64,000 nucleotides of DNA from Siniperca chuatsi. Its lineage: Eukaryota > Chordata > Actinopteri > Centrarchiformes > Sinipercidae. The notes below the pieces were generated by a model. That model had not been told where the DNA came from and searched no databases. It saw only the letters and a program-made list of their open reading frames with translations. Positions 60,683 through 64,000 of the stretch are shown here, piece by piece (positions within the stretch are counted from its first letter, which is position 1; the number at the start of each line of letters is the position of its first letter). Made by a program: the position numbers and the translations under genes. The stretch covers positions 12,107,175 to 12,171,174 of the forward strand of contig NC_058046.1 in the NCBI RefSeq assembly GCF_020085105.1. The letters run 5' to 3'.

Positions 60683-63600
60683 TCAAAGACGCATAAAGTA
60701 ATATTCAGCCCTGAAGCTCCCTTTGGACTGCAGGTAGTCTCCATGAAATTCAATCTCAGCCATATTTCCAGAGGAGTGCCACAGAAACAGCTGCTGGCCT
60801 TTAAACACATTGGTCTTTAAGACATCCATGTCCCGGATCTGAACAAGAAACACAAGACAAAGTAGTGCAGTAGTTATTACACTCGCACTTTTTTCCTATT
60901 AAGTATGCAGCATATTGAAACAACAACCCGTCTTAAAAAGCTTGTCCGCACCATAATGTATGTAGACTGGGAGTTGGTGGAGTTGAACATTAATCCTATA
61001 TGCTGTGCTTGGATTCTGATCTTCACTGAGGGAGGGGCATTGATGAGGACTCGACAGGTGTGGTTAGTGTTGGACGTTGTTGGATTCTCAAAGACACCAC
61101 TTGGGGAAAACATCTGAATGTCACAATCTGTGGGGCAAAGACATGGTACATTTCATCTTTTGCATGGGATAAAGAAAATATCGTGAACACCTGCACAATC
61201 TGCAAAATGGTTAATATATCTTGAGACTGTGTCAGGTGCTGATTCAACTCTAGTCATTTATTAAGCAGTTAAAAATGTTGTCACCTCCAAATTCATAGGG
61301 GAGGTGAAGGGGACAATATAAAAACACAGTACAATACAATTCAACACAACAACATAAACTATTACAGGTGAATCAACACCACTCTGACAATCCCAACAAG
61401 AAAAGAACATTTTACACTCCACAATCTTTATTTATTGCAGGGCTTTTACGAGATTGTATAAGTGTAGTGCAGAGCCACCCGAGCTCTGCACGTGCTGACC
61501 ACACAAGCACTCTTTACCATGATGGTGGCTCTTCTTCGTGTTTTTCTGTGAATTGTAGGTGAACACAACCCCGTTCCCAGGGGTGAGCAGATTTTGACGC
61601 ACCAGCAGGACGTTGGTTCTGGTGGTCAGTTCACTACCTGCTATCAGCTCGCACTTCCTCACAAATGCCAGTCGGTCAAAAAATGCAACATACTCCTCTG
61701 TAGAAACACATGAGTAACAGACATTTATTAAGCTGCAATGACATAGGAAATATCATCCTCTATATATAATTGATAAAACTTACTTTTTCTGCAGTTCAAG
61801 GAGCCAGATTCCACTTTAACATGAATGACCTCATCTAGGGGTCGACCTATGGATACGGTGCAGCGGCCGGTTACGTCTTTCAAGTCCACCATGCCTGATT
61901 CTTCCAGGAGTAGCTGTCCACATGCACCTGGTAAAAACACTGTAATGATAATGCTGCAGCTCTTACTGAGAATGGGTAAGAAATTGGAGTTTATGTGTAC
62001 TAACTGGGCTTAGGCATTGGGATGGTTGTTGTAGTGGTCTGTGGGATGGTAATTGCCTCTGTTGGACTTGGAGGAAGATGGCCCATGCGGTGCGTTGGTC
62101 TATGTTTGTGGCTCAGAGTGGGAGACAGGAGGAGTCCCTCCTCTGTGAGGTTTGCCTTCACTTCAGTATACATTGCAGTGGTGACATCTGAGGTGGGCAG
62201 CATGTCTCTGCAGCTGCCCATGTTGCAGCCCTGGATGGTGATGGGCTTGGGCATGTGCATACACAGCAGAGGGCTGAGGGGCTCCGGCTTAGAGGGGCCC
62301 ATGCAGGACACAGCTCTGGACTGGATCCCGTATCCACATGGTACTGAACACTGGAGCGCAAGACAACAAAGTGGTGACTTTCTGCAGTTATTACATTCAT
62401 ATTGTAAATTAAATCCCTTCAGTTCGGCTTTACTGACCACACGGCCAGGGTTGGTGGTACAGCATGGTGGTCAAACTCAGCTCACAGTGTTAGGAACATC
62501 ATTCATAAATAAACATCAGTGTAAAACAGGATTTACATGAAGGAAGGAAAAAAAAGTAACATAATGCATAAATAATGTATAGAGTTGCATATCTGGGAAT
62601 AGAGAGGAGTCTAGGAAAGAAACTGTTCTTAAAGGACTATACCACTGCTTGCAAGTTAAGTTCTTTAATTAGAATTATGTGTAATTTATATTTTTGCTTT
62701 CTGGATGCATACGTACAGATTTTCATTTCTGGATGATTTTTTTTTTCTAGAATTACGGATAGCAATTGGTTATTAGTTATTTCCATACAATATGAAAATC
62801 ATTTGTCAGACTCTTGAAACTTGCTTGAGTTGTGTGATCCGTCACAGTGAACGTCAAGTCTGCATTTTTTTTTGTCAGTGCTGCATTATCATCGCATGCT
62901 AATGCAGTTTAAGTACAGACTGATTTGAAAAGTCTGCACTGCATTACGTCAACAAAAATGATTGTAGACTTGTTCACTGTGATTACACACCTCAAGCAAG
63001 TTTCACGACTGCTAATTAAAAAAAGTACATTTATATTTCTAAAACACAGTAAAAATCTTTGCAAAATGACTAGCTGTGATGTAAAGTAATTTATTTAAAA
63101 CAAAATGTCTAAAACATGCAATACCACTGGCATGGTCCTTTAAAATGGGATGTTGACCCAATATTGAAGACAGTAATAAGCCACACAAATTAAATAATGA
63201 GGAAAAAGTGTGTTACTTCAAGTACCACTTGCAATAATAACATTTAGATTTTTACCAATGGTATAATGGTTAATATTTTTACTTCACATTTCCTACTCAT
63301 TTGTCTTTGTTCTTATCTTCTGTTATTAATTCTTTATCTTATATACGGCTGCAACTAGGGATTTTTTTTCTTCAAATCAGTCAGTCGTTTGCTGTATAAA
63401 ATGTCTAAATACAGTGAAAAATGGCAATTTCCCAGATCTCAAGCTGACATCTTCATATGTCTTGATTTGTCCAACCAATGGTCCAAAATGAGATGTTCAG
63501 TTTATAATGATATAAAACTTACAAAAACAGCAAATCCTCACACTTGAGAAGCTGGAACCAGAGAATGGTTTACATTTCTGCTTGAAAAATGATTTAAATG

Positions 63601-64000
63601 ATTAATAGATTATCATTAACTACCAATTAATCACCTAATCGCTTCATCTTGAATCTAATCTAATCTAATCTTCATATTGCAGTCCATTTGTCTCTTGTGA
63701 AATGTACCTGGCTCCATGGTTTCACCTCCCATCTAAAGGTGCAGACCTGCACCAGGCAGGGCACTGTGGTGGCCGGTTTGATGGCTGCACGGCAGTTTAC
63801 CTCCGGCACCACACTCTCCTTGCCGTGGATGAACTGGACACAAGACACAGGCCTCTGAGCTACACCCAAATCACAGGACACTGAGCAGGGCGATGTCCTG
63901 AATACCTTCCACCTGGACAAATGACAGGCATTTAAGCAATTTTGCAAAAATTGATTTCTGACGTGTGTGTGTGTGTGTGTTTGTGTGCGATGTACCTTGC
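60683..64000 (-). CDS. adamts13: ADAMTS13 (von Willebrand factor-cleaving protease), 3' end only
   Basis: Secreted metalloprotease that trims von Willebrand factor multimers. Only the last exons are in the window; protease and spacer domains lie beyond position 64000. Exons in transcript order: 64000-63996 (partial), 63912-63708, 62350-62005, 61927-61784, 61697-61518, 61127-60952, 60838-60683 (TGA stop at 60683-60685). Phases agree at every junction, giving about 402 residues here. The first full exon holds a TSP1 repeat starting RWKVFRTSPCSVSCDLG, equivalent to human TSP1-7. The next holds CSVPCGYGIQSRAVSC (TSP1-8) plus a Thr/Pro-rich linker. CUB1 begins ACGQLLLEESG with RCTVSIGRPLDEV; CUB2 begins DCDIQMFSPSG and ends KGQQLFLWHSSGNMAEIEF. 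The donor after CUB2 (GTGCGG) is weak but fits family and phase. A palindromic MITE sits in the TSP1-7/8 intron. Confidence 0.93.
62633..63139. mobile_element. Palindromic TTAA-flanked MITE in adamts13 intron
   Basis: The 507-base element is flanked by TTAA (62629-62632 and 63140-63143). Its terminal inverted repeats are AGGACTATACCACTG and, on the other strand, AGGACCATGCCAGTG. The inner part folds back over about 85 bases per arm (roughly 62812-62890 against 62930-63010), with GAAACTTGCTTGAG and TCACAGTGAAC in both arms. No transposase. It lies between the TSP1-7 and TSP1-8 exons. Confidence 0.75.
63964..63990. repeat. (GT)n microsatellite
   Basis: A short GT run in an adamts13 intron, 6 bases from the partial exon at the window edge. 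Confidence 0.85.

Noticed and set aside
1..64000. Search by eye for CRISPR arrays, rRNA, tRNA and known 9q34 microRNAs such as miR-219
   Set aside because: No regularly spaced repeats, rRNA blocks, tRNA folds or the miR-219 seed context were seen; a covariance-model scan would be needed to exclude divergent copies.

Overview
This window is genomic DNA from a teleost fish, probably a percomorph. The genes are split by GT-AG introns, intergenic spacers are long and AT-rich, and microsatellites are frequent. The dispersed repeats (LINE 3' tails ending in GATTCTGATTCTGA or ATCTAATCTAATC, an I-clade-like LINE tail, TTAA-flanked MITEs) are types I associate with ray-finned fish. No prokaryotic, plasmid, phage or CRISPR features were seen.

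The left half (1 to about 34 kb) has no gene I can prove. Its main candidate is a minus-strand first coding exon near 24.9 kb. It encodes a signal peptide starting MLHILAL, ends at a good splice donor, and has a CpG-richer region upstream at 25.4-25.8 kb. If real, everything left of 24.9 kb would be its first intron. The MLHxLAL start resembles netrin-G2, but that identity is only a suggestion. The rest is repeat-rich: a TTAA-flanked MITE nested in an older repeat, LINE 3' ends, two related 0.9-1.05 kb dispersed copies, an internally deleted LINE at 10.9-12.8 kb, and a 5'-truncated LINE nested in another repeat at 17.15-17.95 kb.

The right half holds four protein-coding genes. asb6 (34.0-40.65 kb, +) encodes a 438-residue ankyrin/SOCS-box substrate adaptor. 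ier5l (53.27-54.2 kb, +) is a single-exon immediate-early-response gene. crat (55.14-60.35 kb, +) encodes a complete 628-residue carnitine acetyltransferase in 14 coding exons. adamts13 (60.5 kb to the window edge, -) is represented by its 3' end: TSP1 repeats, two CUB domains and the stop. The order and relative orientation asb6-ier5l-crat match human 9q34.11, while adamts13 (9q34.2 in human) lies tail-to-tail with crat. I reconstructed exon boundaries by hand, and reading phases agree across all joined exons.

The 40.7-53.2 kb spacer contains microsatellites, dispersed repeats, LINE tails, two RFX X-box-like motifs near 44.5 and 45.0 kb, and a 0.55 kb pyrimidine-rich degenerate tandem array just upstream of ier5l. 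The genes do not form an operon or pathway; their grouping is conserved vertebrate synteny. I found no convincing previously undescribed system. The most useful leads are the non-canonical crat C-terminus, the LINE end abutting the asb6 promoter, the palindromic TTAA MITE in adamts13, the X-box pair, and the orphan signal-peptide exon.
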